In this document: positions 43,621 to 56,262 of the stretch, in pieces
Position numbering within the stretch: the first letter of the stretch is position 1
Layout of the letters: every line of letters starts with the position of its first letter
Source: Scalesia atractyloides
Taxonomy: Eukaryota; Streptophyta; Magnoliopsida; Asterales; Asteraceae
DNA length: 64,000 nucleotides
Direction: 5' to 3'
Assembly (NCBI GenBank): GCA_947069175.1
Contig: CAMTDV010000018.1
Location: 47,194,869 to 47,258,868, forward strand
Notes under the pieces: model-generated
Database searches by the model: none
What the model was told of the DNA's origin: nothing
Seen by the model: the letters and a program-made list of their open reading frames with translations, nothing else
Position numbers and translations under genes: made by a program

Positions 43621-45730
43621 TTAGAAGCCATGATGAGCCAATTACTCGTCAAAGCCCAAATCACCCAAAAGGTTATCGCCGAACCTGACCTTCTACTAAA
43701 GAACCACCAAGCCTCATTCCATAACCTTGAGAGAGTTGTAGGTGACATGCCTAGGAAACTTGAGGAGAGATTGCCCGGACAGTTTTCAGGTAGTACCCAG
43801 CAAAACCCGAATGCCCAAGCCAAGGCCATTACCACACGTAGTGGCAAGATCGTAGGGAACCCGAGAGGTGAGGAGAGAGTTGAGAGTGAGGATGATGAGA
43901 TAGTGGATGAGGAGATTGAGATGGAGGCACCCGGCAAAGTGCAACCTAGGCTAGTCCCAGCAAGTACCGCACAGCCCGGTGAACCCCTAGGTGAGAAGAG
44001 AGTAAAGAAGCCGCCCGTAGATGTTAGACCATCTCCGCTTGTGGACCATTCCCGTGTCCCGTTCCCGTCACGTCTTAGGAATCAAAAGTACTCTAGGGAT
44101 TACGGGCACTTTTAAGACATCTTCAAGCAATTGAAGATTAATCTACCCTTCATAGAGGCACTCCAATCCATGCCTAAGTACGCCAAGTTCTTGAAAGATC
44201 TTCTTCGGAACAAAGAAAAATTAGGGGAATTGTCTAATGTTCCATTGAATGGAGGGTGTTTAGCAGTTGTCCTCAACAAGCTTCCCGAGAAGCTCACCGA
44301 TCCCGGTATTTTTACCATCCCATATCTATTCGGTATTTTTACCATCCCATGCCCTTTTCTCTCTACGAGAAGCTAGATTTAGGCGAACTTTCACCTACCC
44401 GTATGACATTGTCTTTAGCCGATCGGTTCGTCAAATATCCGAGGGGTGTTGTCGAGAATTTGCTTGTCAAGGTCGACAAGTTCGTTTTCCCGCCAATTTC
44501 GTTATTCTTGATATGGAAGCTGACGAAAGAGTTCCTATCATCTTAGGTCGCCCTTTCTTGCGTACCACGAAAGCTCTCATAGATGTTTACGATGGTCAGA
44601 TTACCCTTCGAGTCAGTGAGGAGAGAGTTACCTTTGAGATTGACCGTTCCATGAACCATCCGAGTGGGTCCGATGACTATAGTGGTCCATGCCATTCCGT
44701 CTATTTCTTGAATTCATTCATCTCGTGCGTTGACCATTGTCTAGAGTTTATTAGTGGGGCCGATTTGGTAGGAGGAGAGGTAGTTCAGGAGAAGTCGTTA
44801 GGATTAGATGAGAGTAAGGAAGAGGGGATTTCTTCAATTCCCGAGATATTCGCCGTTAGTGAGGACACCACCCAACCACTACCCTTAGAGCTTAAGGTCC
44901 TTCCATCACACTAGAGTATGCCTACTTAGGAGAGGGATCCGAGCTACCCGTTATCATATCTTCGAAATTATGGGAAGGTGAGAAGTTGAAGTTGTTGGAT
45001 GTATTAAGGGCTAACAAAGAGGCCATTGCATGGAGGTTGTCCGACATACAGGGTATAAGCCCTTCTTATTGCACCCACCGGATTCTCATGGAGGACAATT
45101 TTAAACCGGTGATGCAACCTCAGCGACGCCTCAATCCCAATATGCAGGATGTAGTGAAGAAGGAGGTGATGAAACTTTTAGAAGCCGGGATGATATATCC
45201 CATTTCCGATTCACCATGGGTGAGTCCCACTCAGGTTGTCCCTAAGAAGGGAGGGATGACTGTTGTCATGAATTCGAAAAATAAGCTTATCCCTTCTCGC
45301 ACGGTCACGGGTTGGCGAGTGTGCATCGATTACCGGAAATCGAATGATGCCACCCGAAAAGACCACTTCCCACTACCCTTTATCAATCAGATGTTGGAGC
45401 GCCTCACGGGTCAACAGTTCTACTGTTTTCTTGACGGTTTTTCTGGTTATTTCCAGATCCCCATCGCACTGGAGGATCAGGATAAAACCACCTTCACATG
45501 CCCCTATGGCACTTTTGATTATCGACGCATGCCGTTTGGGATGTGTAACGCTCCAGCAACCTTTCAGCGGTGTATGGTTGCCATATTTCAGGATATGATT
45601 GAGAGTTCCATGGAAGTGTTCATGGATGATTTTCAGTATATGGCAACTCTTTTGATCAGTGTTTGAGTAATTTAGAGAAGATGTTGAAGAGATGTGTCGA
45701 GACGAAGTTGATGCTAAATTGGGAGAAGTG
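43621..45730 (+). pseudogene. Athila protease-reverse transcriptase, 5' part, broken
   Basis: Contains the retropepsin-end motif ILGRPFLRTTKALIDV at about 44550, after a frameshift near 44370 and a stop at 44912. The reverse transcriptase runs from about 44990, with WVSPTQVVPKKGG, WRVCIDYRKSNDATRKDH, FLDGFSGYFQI, RMPFGMCNAPATFQRCM and FMDDF in place of the usual YVDD-type box. Reading ends at LNWEKC (about 45730), where a different retrotransposon begins. A 22-base near-duplication (CGGTATTTTTACCATCCCAT) occurs at 44304-44350. Confidence 0.85.
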
Positions 45731-45732
45731 TC

Positions 45733-48700
45733 TGTCACACCCTGGTCGTAGCGGAAGTGCAAACGTGTGACTTAACGGTAATCATTGCAATAAATCGTGT
45801 AAACATAATTATAACCCAACAACGATGCCATATGTTATACAAATTCAAATTCAAGTTTACATGTTTCAATAAGTTTCATAAATTTACTAGAACAATATTT
45901 AGTTAAGTTACATCACCAAAATGTGTTTGTTATAATCGTAGTTTTAAGTCGAGGTTTTGACCCCTATATGCCCAAACAAAGAAGGGATATATGAGGCAAA
46001 TCCTCCAAAAGTGGCCATCGTTGTATCTTCCGAGAATCCATCACCAGTTAAGCCATGTTTCCTGAAATACATGTAGTTTGAAAAATCAACAAAAGTTGAG
46101 CGAGTTCATGTAGTTTTGTTTTCAAATAAGTTGTCATAATTTTCATCCATTATTGAAATCCAGGTATGTACATAATTATGGAATATAAGGATCTATCAGT
46201 GGGTAGCAAGCCCTCCAATACTATGCATCGTAAGTATATAACCAAACCGAGGACACTTTGTTCTCAATTGGGATCACAAAAGTACCCCATGGTATACAAC
46301 TAGGAGTGGAGAGTGCCTCAAGCTCAATAGATCTACACCTTTTGCACCTTGGTCACTAAGTGATTAATGGTTACTAATATTATAATGTCATCCAATCCTA
46401 CTTACGCACATCGATCTTATTGTCATCTAACTCCATAACTAACATACCATATGTCTTGACATGTATTTCCCCCGAATGTTATAAAACCGAGAATGTTTAA
46501 AAGAAAGGGGGACATGAACTCACAGATTCGCATTCCTTGTGTACTACTCACAGTGTTTTTCCTTGGTCTTGAACCGAACCTACAAATGTTCTAATTCTCA
46601 TTAGACACTTAAGTCTATGTTTGTTCTATGTACAAGTCCTCATCTTATGTTAGTTGTTTTTAATCATTTTATTGATTAATTATTTCTTGACTTAGTACAT
46701 ATATTTTGTTATCGTGTTTTGATTAGTGTGTGAACGGCGTCGTCCGTTCATTGTCCTTGTGCCTAGCACACTTGTCATTGGGCCTAGCCCAAGTCCTTGT
46801 GTCGTTGGGCCTAGCCCATGTGTTTATGTCATTGGGCCTAGCCCATGTGTTTATGTCATTGGGCCTAGCCCATGTCTTTGTATTCTTGTTATATTTATTT
46901 TTCAAAATAAATATGTATACTTGCAAAATAATATTTCCAATATTATTTTTAGTATAAGTAGGTTTGTTATTTCCCAAGTGTATACTTAGGAAAGCATACA
47001 CTTATTCTAGTGTTAAGGTTCATGTATTTCTTATTTCCTTAACAAGATTTATTATTTGTAATCTTATGTTTCCGGAAATTATATTTCTTAAAAATAATAT
47101 ATTTTTAAGGCTTGTAGGGAATATATATATATTTTCACCAATCTTGTTAAATATATATATATTTTGTGTATAAGTCCATTTACCAAGAAATATCTATAAG
47201 TTTATATATATTTTGTTATGTTTGTCCAAATACTCGAGGGTGAGTATTTTGTTGTGTATTTTGTCCAAGTATTTTCTTTGGTATTTAGGGGTATTATGTA
47301 TTTTTACTCCATTGGGAGTTTTTATTGTTTAACTCTCCTAATTTGTCTACTACCATAATATACACTTAGTATACATATAGCACTCAAATACTTGGTGACT
47401 TCTAAATATATATTTTTCTAATGTATTTTTATACTTGTTTTTAATACTTTATGAAATCTCTATTTTCTTAACTTGTATTTTTACATAAAAAATAGGGTAT
47501 GGTCATGTCTAATTTATTTAAACATCTAAAAATCACAAGTTTAGTAGAAAACTTTATATTTTTCTAAGTGTTGAATTTTTTAAAAATTTGGCCATAGTTT
47601 CCCCTAGATTTAGGGGTTTTCCCATGTTTAAAACACGTGTTTAAGCTTTACAAAACTCACTTGATCACCAAAATAATTTCTATAAGTTTAAACAACTTCA
47701 TACATACACTTTTTACATGATGGTGAACTCAAGAATTTATAAAAACATGTAGTCTTTTAGTATGATGTTTAACATGTTTAATTATCTTCAAAAACACTAA
47801 TTTATCCACTAATTACACAAATTTTGTAGAAAATTATTTTTAACAACTTGTTCATCCATTTACAAAAATGACTTTAAATCCATGTTCATGTATTGTAAAT
47901 CATTTTAACTAGTTCATTAGTGACCTACATCAAGCTCATCAACTTATTCTTCATGGATATTTCAAGATCTATACATACACTTTTAATATCTTCACATACA
48001 AGACTACTACACATGATGACCATCAAGCTAAGCACAAAATAAGCATACATAACATCATTTCATTTCAAGATTATGTTTGTTTTCTTTAGATCTTTAGATT
48101 TCTTCATGTGTTCATCTTTAAAGTTTGTGTTTCTTGATGGATCTACTTGTACATGAGAAATATATCAATAACATTAACTTAAACAATGATCAAGACTTAC
48201 TACTAGCTCTAGTGGCTAGGGAAGTGGCAAACAAGAACAAGATACGAAGATAGCACAAATGAGGTGGTTAAAATCACTCCAAGGTGGTCCTTCAACTTCC
48301 AAAGCTTTGCACCTTCTTAGATTACCTTGTAACACCTTTGAGTATGCTTGATCTTGCTTGAAAGTGGCTAGAGAATGGTGGTGATCTGGTGGTGTTTGGG
48401 GCGGAGAGCAAGAGAGCAAGAGAGAAGGAGTTGGTGTTTTGAATTTGTGAAGATAAGGTTAGGAGTCTTATGCATCATGATCCTCCAACATCCTTTTAAC
48501 TCTTGGATATCATGTTTAGTATCTTCCTAACAATCTACATAAAATAATCAAAAGAATTGGGGCATGGTGGGGCCCCTTGTGACCGTCCACATGAGGGGGG
48601 GGGGGTATTGGTTTGGTTTCAAACATTAGTTAAATGTTTAGTTGGACTCTAGGATGTTTAGTTAAGGTGTTATGTGTGCTAATGTTTTTAGGATGAATTA

Positions 48701-49344
48701 TGGTGTTTGATGATCATAATTAGCTTATTATCACTAGAACAATACTTCTAGTGTAAATTTGGTGTTTCGGGTAGTGTCCGGTTGTTTACCGGTTCGTTAA
48801 ACTGCTAAATGGCGCAGTTTAGTGTGTTATGAGGTACCTTTTATGATGGTTTTGATTCCCGGCACTTTGCAAGTTATTCTGGACACTTTAACCTCAATTC
48901 TGCATTATATTTTAGTGTAACAATGCTGAATTTTGCTGATTTATGCTGAATTCTGCATTTAGTGTGTGTTTTGGGCACTTTTAAGTGCTTTAAATGGTTT
49001 CCGGAAAGTGTTAAGTCAAATCCTTGTTTTTCCCATATTGGATTTAATGTATGATTGCTATTGTACTTCTAGCTAAGCCCTAGAACTGTCGTTAAGCTGA
49101 GTACCGGTCTAGTGCTGACACTGCTAGTCTAACCGGTAAGTCTACTAGTTGTTTTAGTGCATTGTTTCAAATTGTTTTTAAACGAGACTATCCACATGAA
49201 TGATATGCACTATTCAAATGTTTTCATGTCAGTTCAAAGTATATGAGGTGCAAGCAAGCAGTTTAAGACATTTTAACACATAATTGCATGATTAACTTAA
49301 TAGTTTAATTGTACGAAAATTACCCGAAAGTTGACAGTTGTCAC
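45733..49344 (-). repeat. 3' LTR of the chromovirus, 3.6 kb
   Basis: On the minus strand it begins TGTGACAACTGTC right after a polypurine tract and ends ..CCAGGGTGTGACA. The length is unusually large. It contains short fragments without protein meaning, a tandem repeat at 46772-46878 and a G-run at 48595. No internal insertion was recognised, but one cannot be excluded. Confidence 0.75.
46772..46878. repeat. Tandem 27 bp repeat with TGGGCCTAGCCCA palindrome
   Basis: Four units; the core TTGGGCCTAGCCCA is perfect in each, spacers vary (AGTCCTTGTGTCG, TGTGTTTATGTCA, TGTGTTTATGTCA). Open frames through it on both strands only reflect the repeat. Confidence 0.9.
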
Positions 49345-49362
49345 ATACTCCCCCTGTTAAAA
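49345..49362 (-). other. Polypurine tract of the chromovirus
   Basis: On the minus strand TTAACAGGGGGAGTA immediately precedes the LTR start TGTGACAACTG, the usual layout for second-strand priming in this group. Confidence 0.85.
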
Positions 49363-49379
49363 GGAATTCGTCCCGAAAT

Positions 49380-52300
49380 TCAAGCTGAGTTATCCGTTAC
49401 AGGAGTCTTCTCAAACAGGTGAGGGTATTTGACCTTGAGTTGATCTTCACGTTCCCAAGTATACTCGGGTCCTTGCCTAGAGTTCCAACGGACTTCGACT
49501 AGCTTGATACGACTTCTCCGTGTTTTCTGGACTTTCCAGTCCATAACTTCAACAGGTTCTTTGGTGAATTGAAGCTTGTCGTCTATATAGATCTCATCCG
49601 CAGGGATGATGACTGTCTCTTTAGTTGGACTTTTTTTGAGATTAGACACATGGAATGTGTCATGTACATTATTGAGTTCCTCGGGTAATCTTAGCTTGTA
49701 TGCAACAGTACCGACTTTTGCCAGAATTTCGAAAGGTCCAATGTATCGTGGGTTAAGCTTCCCACGCTTACCAAACCTAGCTACGCCCTTCTAAGGCGAG
49801 ACTTTCAACAAAACCTTATCTCCGACTTCGAAGGATAATGGTTTACGTCTTTTGTCTGCGTAGCTCTTTTGTCGATCACGAGTTACCTTAACGCGCTCGC
49901 GGATTTTGACTATCTTGTTAGTGGTTTCTTGGACCAGTTCGGGACCAATGAGTTGTTTGTCACCAACTTCTGCCCAGCATAGCGAAGATCGGCACTTGCG
50001 TCCATACAATGCTTCGAATGGCGCGGCTTTGATGCTAGTGTGATAGCTGTTGTTGTAGGAAAACTCTACCAATGGTAAATGAGTATCCCAGTTTCCGCCT
50101 AAATCCATCACACAAGCGCGAAGCATGTCTTCTAAAGTTTGGATGGTTCACTCGCTTTGACCATCAGTCTGCGGATGAAACACCGTGCTTAGATCTAGGC
50201 GAGATCCAAACGAAGCTTGAAATGACTGCCATATCCACGACACAAAGCGACCATCTCGATCTGAGATTATGGAGACTGGCACTTCGTGACGTGCCACAAT
50301 TTCCTTAAGGTACAGTTCAGCTAGCTTCTCAGTACTATCCTTCTCACGAATCAGTAAGAAGTGAGCCGACTTGGTTAACCGATCTATAATCACACAAATC
50401 ATGTCATGTCCTCGAGAGGTTCGTGGGAGCTTGGTTATGAAATCCGTTGATATCTGCTCCCACTTCCAAACAGGGATTTCTGGTTGTTGTAATAATCCAA
50501 ACGGTTTCTGGTATTTGGCCTTGACCTTCGCACAAGTCAGGCATTTTCCAACGTAGGTTGCAATGTCTGCCTTGAGATTTGGCCACCAATAATACTCTTT
50601 CAAGTCCTGATACATCTTATCCGATCCTGGATGAATTGAGTACTTTGACTTGTGTGCCTCGTCCAATACCAGATCTCGTAAATCTCCAAAATAGGGAATC
50701 CAGATTCTTCCTATGAAATATAAAGCTCCATCTTTATTTGGTTCCATTTGCTTTTACACTCCTCGCAATGATTCTGCTGGGATGTTTTCTGGTTTTAAAG
50801 CTTCTTGCTATGCCTCACGCACTCGGGTTGTGAAATTTGTCTGAATTGTCATCTCCAAGGCTCGTACTCTTAGTGTCTTGACTCGTTCCTTGCGGCTCAA
50901 GGCGTCTGCTACAACGTTCGCCTTGCCCGGATGATACTTGATCGTGCAATCATAGTCATTCAACAACTCAACCCAACGTCGTTGACGCGTACTTATTTCT
51001 TTCTGATTAAATATATGTTGAAGACTCTTGTGATCTGTGAATATAGTACATACCATACAGGTAATGCCGCCAAATTTTCAAGGCAAACACCACGGCATCT
51101 AACTCGAGGTCATGCGTGGTATAATTTTTCTCGTGAACCTTCAATTAGCATGACGCATACGCGATGACTTTTTCTCGTTGCATAAGCACGCAACCTAAAC
51201 CCTGATGTGAAGCATCACAGTACACCACGAAGTCATCGGTACCGTCAAGAAGTGATAAGATTGGCCCATCACATAGTTTATCTTTTAAGAGTTGAAATGC
51301 CTCTTCTTGTTTTTCGTCCCAAACAAACTTCTTGTCTTTTTGAGTGAGTGTCGTTAGTGGTTGGGTAACTTTAGAAAAGTTCTCAATAAATCTCTGATAA
51401 TAACCCGCTAGTCAAGAAATTGTCGAACTTCGGTTGGAGTCTTGGGTGCTTCCCAATTCTTGATGGCTTCAATCTTTGACGGGTCTACGTGAATACCTTT
51501 CTCGTTCACTACATGCCCGAGAAATTATACTTCGTGAATCCAATATTCGCACTTCGAAAATTTCGCGTAGAGTTTCTCCTTCTTTAGAAGTTCTAGAATG
51601 GTTCTCAAGTGTTGCTCGTGCTCATCCTTCGATCGCGAATATATCAAGATATCGTCAATAAACACGATTAAAATTTGTCGAGATATGGCTTGCACACGTG
51701 ATTCATTAAGTCCATAAGACCGTTGGTGCATTTGTTAAACCGAATGGCATAACAAGAAACTCGTAATGACCATAACGAGTTCTAAAAGCCGTTTTTGGTA
51801 TGCTTTCTTCTTTAATCCACAATTGGTGATATCCAGACCTTAAGTTTATCTTGGAATAGAAGCTCAAACCTTGTAGTTGATCAAATAAGTCATCAATCCT
51901 CGGTAGCGGATACCGATTCTTGATAGTAAGCTTATTCAACTTTCGGTAATCGATACACATCCTGAACGTTCCATCCTTTTTCTTCACGAATAAGACTGGA
52001 GCTCCCCAAGGCGAAAAGCTCAGTCTAATGAATCCTTTATCTAGCAACTCTTGAAGTTGTGTAGACAATTCTTGCATTTCAGAAGGTGCTAGTCGATATG
52101 GAGATTTGGCTACAGGTGCGGCTCCCGGTACCAAGTCGATGCGAAATTCGACTTGTCGTTGAGGTGGCAATCCCGGTAAGTCTTCTGGAAAGTCTTCAGG
52201 GAATTCCTTCACGATCGGAATGTCTTCGAGCTTTGGCTCCTCGGCTTTCTTGTCGACAACATGTGCTAGGAAAGCGATGCAACCTTTCCTTAAGCACTTT

Positions 52301-53032
52301 TGAGCTTTCATACAATTAATGATCCGTAGTGGCGCGTTTTGTTTTTCCCCATGAACCATCAAAGGTTCTTCGTTTGGCGTTGGAATGCGAATGATCTTTT
52401 CATGACATAAGATTTCAGCTCGGTTTTCGGATAGCCAATCCATGCCGATAACGACATCGAAACTACCTAATTGAACCGGTAAGAGATCTATGTCGAACTT
52501 TCGTTCACCCAGTTCTAAGGTACATTTCTTTATGACTTCGCTCGACTCTACCAGTTTTCCGTCAGCTAATTCAATTGAGTAAGGAGTGTCTAATTTACTC
52601 GATTCTACCCCAAGTACGTCTTTAAATTCCTTAGAAATAAAGCTAAAATCTGCCTCGGTATCAAAAAGTATAGATGCAAAGTGGTTGTTTATAGGGAACG
52701 TACCGGTGACCACGTTCGGGTCCTCGCGTACGTCCTTAGCTCCAAGCACAAAAGCTCTACCCCGAGCTTGATTTCCTTTCGGGCAATCTTTCTTGAAATG
52801 CCCTTTGTCACCACAATTATAGCATCCATCAGTTGTTCCTCGACATGTAATAGTAGAATGTCCAAACCTTCCACACTTGCCGCATTTGGTGCCTCGGCAC
52901 TCCCCATAGTGGTGGTAAGGACATTTGGGGCATTTCGGTGCTTCTCCACCATAAGGTTTCCTTTCAGCATTGTTTGGCGCGGTAGCGGCATAAGCTTTCG
53001 CTACTTTGTTTTCCCTCGGCGCTTGCCTCTTG
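49380..53032 (-). pseudogene. Chromovirus gag-pol remnant with chromodomain, broken
   Basis: From high to low coordinates: zinc knuckles (CGKCGRFGHSTITC and CYNCGDKGHFKKDC, 52880-52790); a protease with FDTEADFSFIS, where the family has D-T-G; reverse transcriptase with MCIDYRKLNKLTIKNRYPLP, INLRSGYHQL where the family has an Asp, and VFIDDILIYS; RNase H; integrase with the H-H-C-C zinc site (CLTCAKVKAKYQ) and SIISDRDGRFVS; and a chromodomain (about 49580-49395: RIKLVEVRWNSRQGPEYTWE). Frame breaks lie near 51720, 51410, 51060, 50750 and 49790. With two altered catalytic positions and multiple breaks it cannot be active. The chromodomain marks it as a chromovirus. Confidence 0.88.
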
Positions 53033-54727
53033 CCTTTGAGCTCATGTGCGATGCGAGTGACTATGCCATTGGAACGGTTCTAGGACAAAGAAGGGAAAAG
53101 CACTTTCACCCGATTTACTACGCGAGCAAAACGTTGAATGATGCTCAAGAGAATTACACCACGACCGAAAAGGAGCTCTTACTCGTAGTATTCGCTTGCG
53201 TTTTCTCTTCCAAAAGAAAGACGCCAAATCTCGACTCATTCGGTGGAGTCTCTTGCTTTCCGAGTTTGACATCGAAATTAGAGATAAGAGTGGGGCTGAG
53301 AACGTAGCTGCCGACCACCTTTCATGTTTAGAGGACCCTAGGAGAGAGGAGATTCGTGAGGAGGAGACAGGAGATACGTTCCCTCACGAATCAATTGAGT
53401 TTGTGGAGGATGAGAGTGAAGGATTGCCGTGGTTTTGTGATTTAGCAAATCGTCTTTCTAGTGGTGATATTGTTAAGGGGATGACCACACAACAACGTAG
53501 GAAGTTCCTTAGTGAGTCGAGAAAGTATGTGTGGATGACCCCTTCCTTTATAGGATAGGAGGAGATAGGATCTTGAGACGTTGTGTGTCGAGAGAGGAGG
53601 GTTGGAACATCCTTAAACATGTGCATGAGGGTCTAACGGGAGGCCACCATGGTGCCCATGCGACCGAACAAAAGGTGTTTGATTGTGGTTTCTATTGGCC
53701 AACCGTACTTCGTAATGCCGAGGGGTTCGTGAAAACGTGTGACGCTTGTCAACGAACCGGCAACATTTCATCCAAGGATGAGATGCCTCAAAACCCGATC
53801 CAAGTGGTAGAGGTTTTTGATGTTTGGGGAATGACTTCATGGGACCTTTCCCCACCTCGAAAGGGAATCGATATATACTCGTGGCAATCGACTACGTGTC
53901 CAAATGGGTTGAGGCTCAAGCTCTTCCTACGAATGAAGCCCGAGTGGTATTGAATTTCCTTAAGAAACTATTTTGTCGTTTTGGTACACCTAAAGCCTTA
54001 GTTAGTGACCGTGGTACTCACTTTTGCAATGCCTTGATGGAGAAGTTTCTGCACGCTACGGAGTCACTCATCGTTTGTCTACCGCTTACCATCCACAAAC
54101 GAGTGGACAAGTGGAGAATGCAAATCGCGGTATCAAGCGGATCTTAGAGAAAACAGTCGGTAAAAATAGGAAAGATTGGTCCGACAAGCTTGACGATGCA
54201 TTGTGGGCATTTAGAACCGCCTACAAGACACCATTAGGAACCACACCATTCATGATCGTCTATGGAAAAGCTTGTCATCTCCCCGTAGAGCTAGAGCACC
54301 GTGCCCTTTGGGCGTTGAAAACCGTGAACCTTGACATGACTGAAGCCGCTAGAAAACGTTTTTTCAAATTCATGAGCTGGAGGAGCTTAGGGATGCGGCT
54401 TATACTCGGTCGTGGGGCAAGAAGGAAAATACGAAAGCCCTTCATGATCGCAAGTTGAGGAAGATCAAAGAGTTTAGTAAGGGTGATCGAGTGTTACTTT
54501 ACAATTCTAGGTTGAAGTTGTTTGCGGGGAAGTTGAAATCGAAGTGATCGGGTCCTTACATGGTGCATGATGTGTTTCCGTATGGAGCGGTTGAGATTAT
54601 GGACGAGTCCGATGGCCGAAGTTGAAAGGTGAATGGACATCGTTTGAAGCACTTCATTGGCGGACAACTAGATAAGAATGAGAGGGAGGACACTCCTCTC
54701 GAAATTCCACCGAACGCCACTACTTAG
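53033..54727 (+). pseudogene. Athila RNase H-integrase, 3' part, broken
   Basis: Resumes the Athila polyprotein at CDASDYAIGTVLGQ, then ENYTTTEKELLLVVFA (RNase H) and the SLLLSEFDIEIRDKSG block. The frame is lost several times. Integrase follows: a zinc-site region with CDACQRTGNIS; the catalytic core with VAIDYVSKWVEA, ALVSDRGTHFCN and STAYHPQTSGQVENANR; then DALWAFRTAYKTPLGTTP. The C-terminal part ends near 54727 (DTPLEIPPNATT then stop). Breaks occur near 53200, 53560, 53850, 54060, 54370 and 54546. Confidence 0.85.
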
Positions 54728-56262
54728 TGTTTTGGGTGAAAACCCAAGTGTACCGTTTGTACCTTTTGTATATGAGTCGTAGTTGTTTACTTTTCTTGCT
54801 ATCTAATTTTATTTTGGTAGTTTGTCGTTCTTTGCTTTGTGTGTTTGAGAATTTTCACAGGTTTCATGATCGTTAGAGACGGAAAAAGCATGAGGAAAGA
54901 AGTTGCAGGTTTGTTTGTTTGGTAGTTAGAAAAATTTTTGTTTTTTTGGATGGGTGAAGGTGATTGAAAATTTTTCTAAGGCATTGGGGGAGCCAATTTT
55001 CGGAACTTGAAAATTTTTCTAAGGAAAACTTTTACAAACTGTCTGTAAAAAAGTGTCCCTCGCGCCCCGCTAAGGCCCGTCGCGCTACGCGACGGGTCGG
55101 TTCAATTTTTTAATTCAAACGGGTAGCGCCGCAGTACGCGACGCCCCCTGCCTCACTCGTCACGGTACACGAGGCCCTCCCAGGTCAGTAAAAATTGTTT
55201 TTCTTTGAACCTTTTGCTGCACATCATCCTCCACTCATCCATACGAAACCTTAGCCGCATTTCACGCAAAAACCATCATAACTCAGCCATTTTTCCACCA
55301 AATCGCCCCATTTTTCTTCCTACATCACCACAATCACTTCCCCTACAATCCCCACCATCCGGTTTGCCAAATTTCGCGATATTTCTTCGTGTTTTTGGAC
55401 GTGTTCGAGCACCACAACACCAAGTCTTAGTTTTTCTTGCTTAATCCGACTCCAAGGTATGTTTTCTGTGATCTTTTCTCTCGTAGGTTACTTTATTTTC
55501 TGTTTAGTGTCGGGTCAGTTGTTAGTCAGTTCTAGGGTTTGGTTGGTTCATTAAAGTTGCGATTTTTCCCATTTAGATGATGATTAGAGGTTGTAGTTGG
55601 GTTGGTTCGGGGTGATTATTCACAATGAGGTTCGTGGGAGGTCCGGTTTGGTTTGTTTGAGGTAGTTTGCGTTTTGCGGGTTGTGTTTGAACATTGGGGC
55701 AACTAGTATGGATGTTTTGGGGTATGTTTGGACAAACTAAGCTATGTTTCGTTAAAAAAAATAAGTTTTTGAACTGATTTTTCAAATTAAACTTGTTTTC
55801 TAAATAAACCGTTTACACAAGGCGTCTCATTGATGCTTCAAGGTTTCAAACTTTCACTTGTTTAGCCTCAATGTCGGGATTTGTTGGCACTTATGCTTAA
55901 TTGAGGACAATTAAAGTGCCGAGAGGAGATAGTGTACATTGAGTCCTTGAGTCTAGTTAGATGGTTTTAGAGTTTAGTGTCGGGTTTACTAATATGCACA
56001 TACAAGTTACATACATCTTGCCCGTACTCAATCTCCATTCGGGCAAGTTTGTTGACAAACTTAAGCTGTTGTAAAAGGTAACCCATGTCTTTAGTCATCT
56101 TTATTTTCGGTTTTAGTCGCGAATGTAATGCTATACGGCTGATACCACGTTTAAAAAACGAAAAATCAAAAAACAAAAAACAAAAAAAAATTAAAAATAC
56201 CAAAAATAGCTTGTTTTAATATGATTCGTAGTGCTTAAATCTTTATCTTGTGTTTTTAGGAA
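54728..56262 (+). other. Athila internal non-coding region
   Basis: Lies between the integrase and the extra ORF. It has no convincing reading frame. A perfect hairpin CCCGTCGCG-CTA-CGCGACGGG sits at 55076-55096, with related CG-rich words to 55180. Non-coding spacers of this size are usual in Athila elements. Confidence 0.6.

Larger units (their letters stand above)
45733..53032 (-). mobile_element. Truncated Tekay/Del-type chromovirus inserted in the Athila element
   Basis: On the minus strand it keeps the 3' end of gag, protease, reverse transcriptase, RNase H, integrase with chromodomain, polypurine tract and a complete 3' LTR (45733-49344). The 5' LTR and most of gag are missing. The break at about 53032 joins straight to Athila RNase H sequence (CDASDYAIGTVLGQR), with about 110 Athila residues absent between the two sides. 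Insertion followed by a deletion spanning the far junction is the simplest explanation. Confidence 0.85.

Noticed and set aside
46723..47001. Open frames with TWARPND or LGLAHVFMS repeats
   Set aside because: Produced by the 27 bp tandem repeat in the chromovirus LTR.
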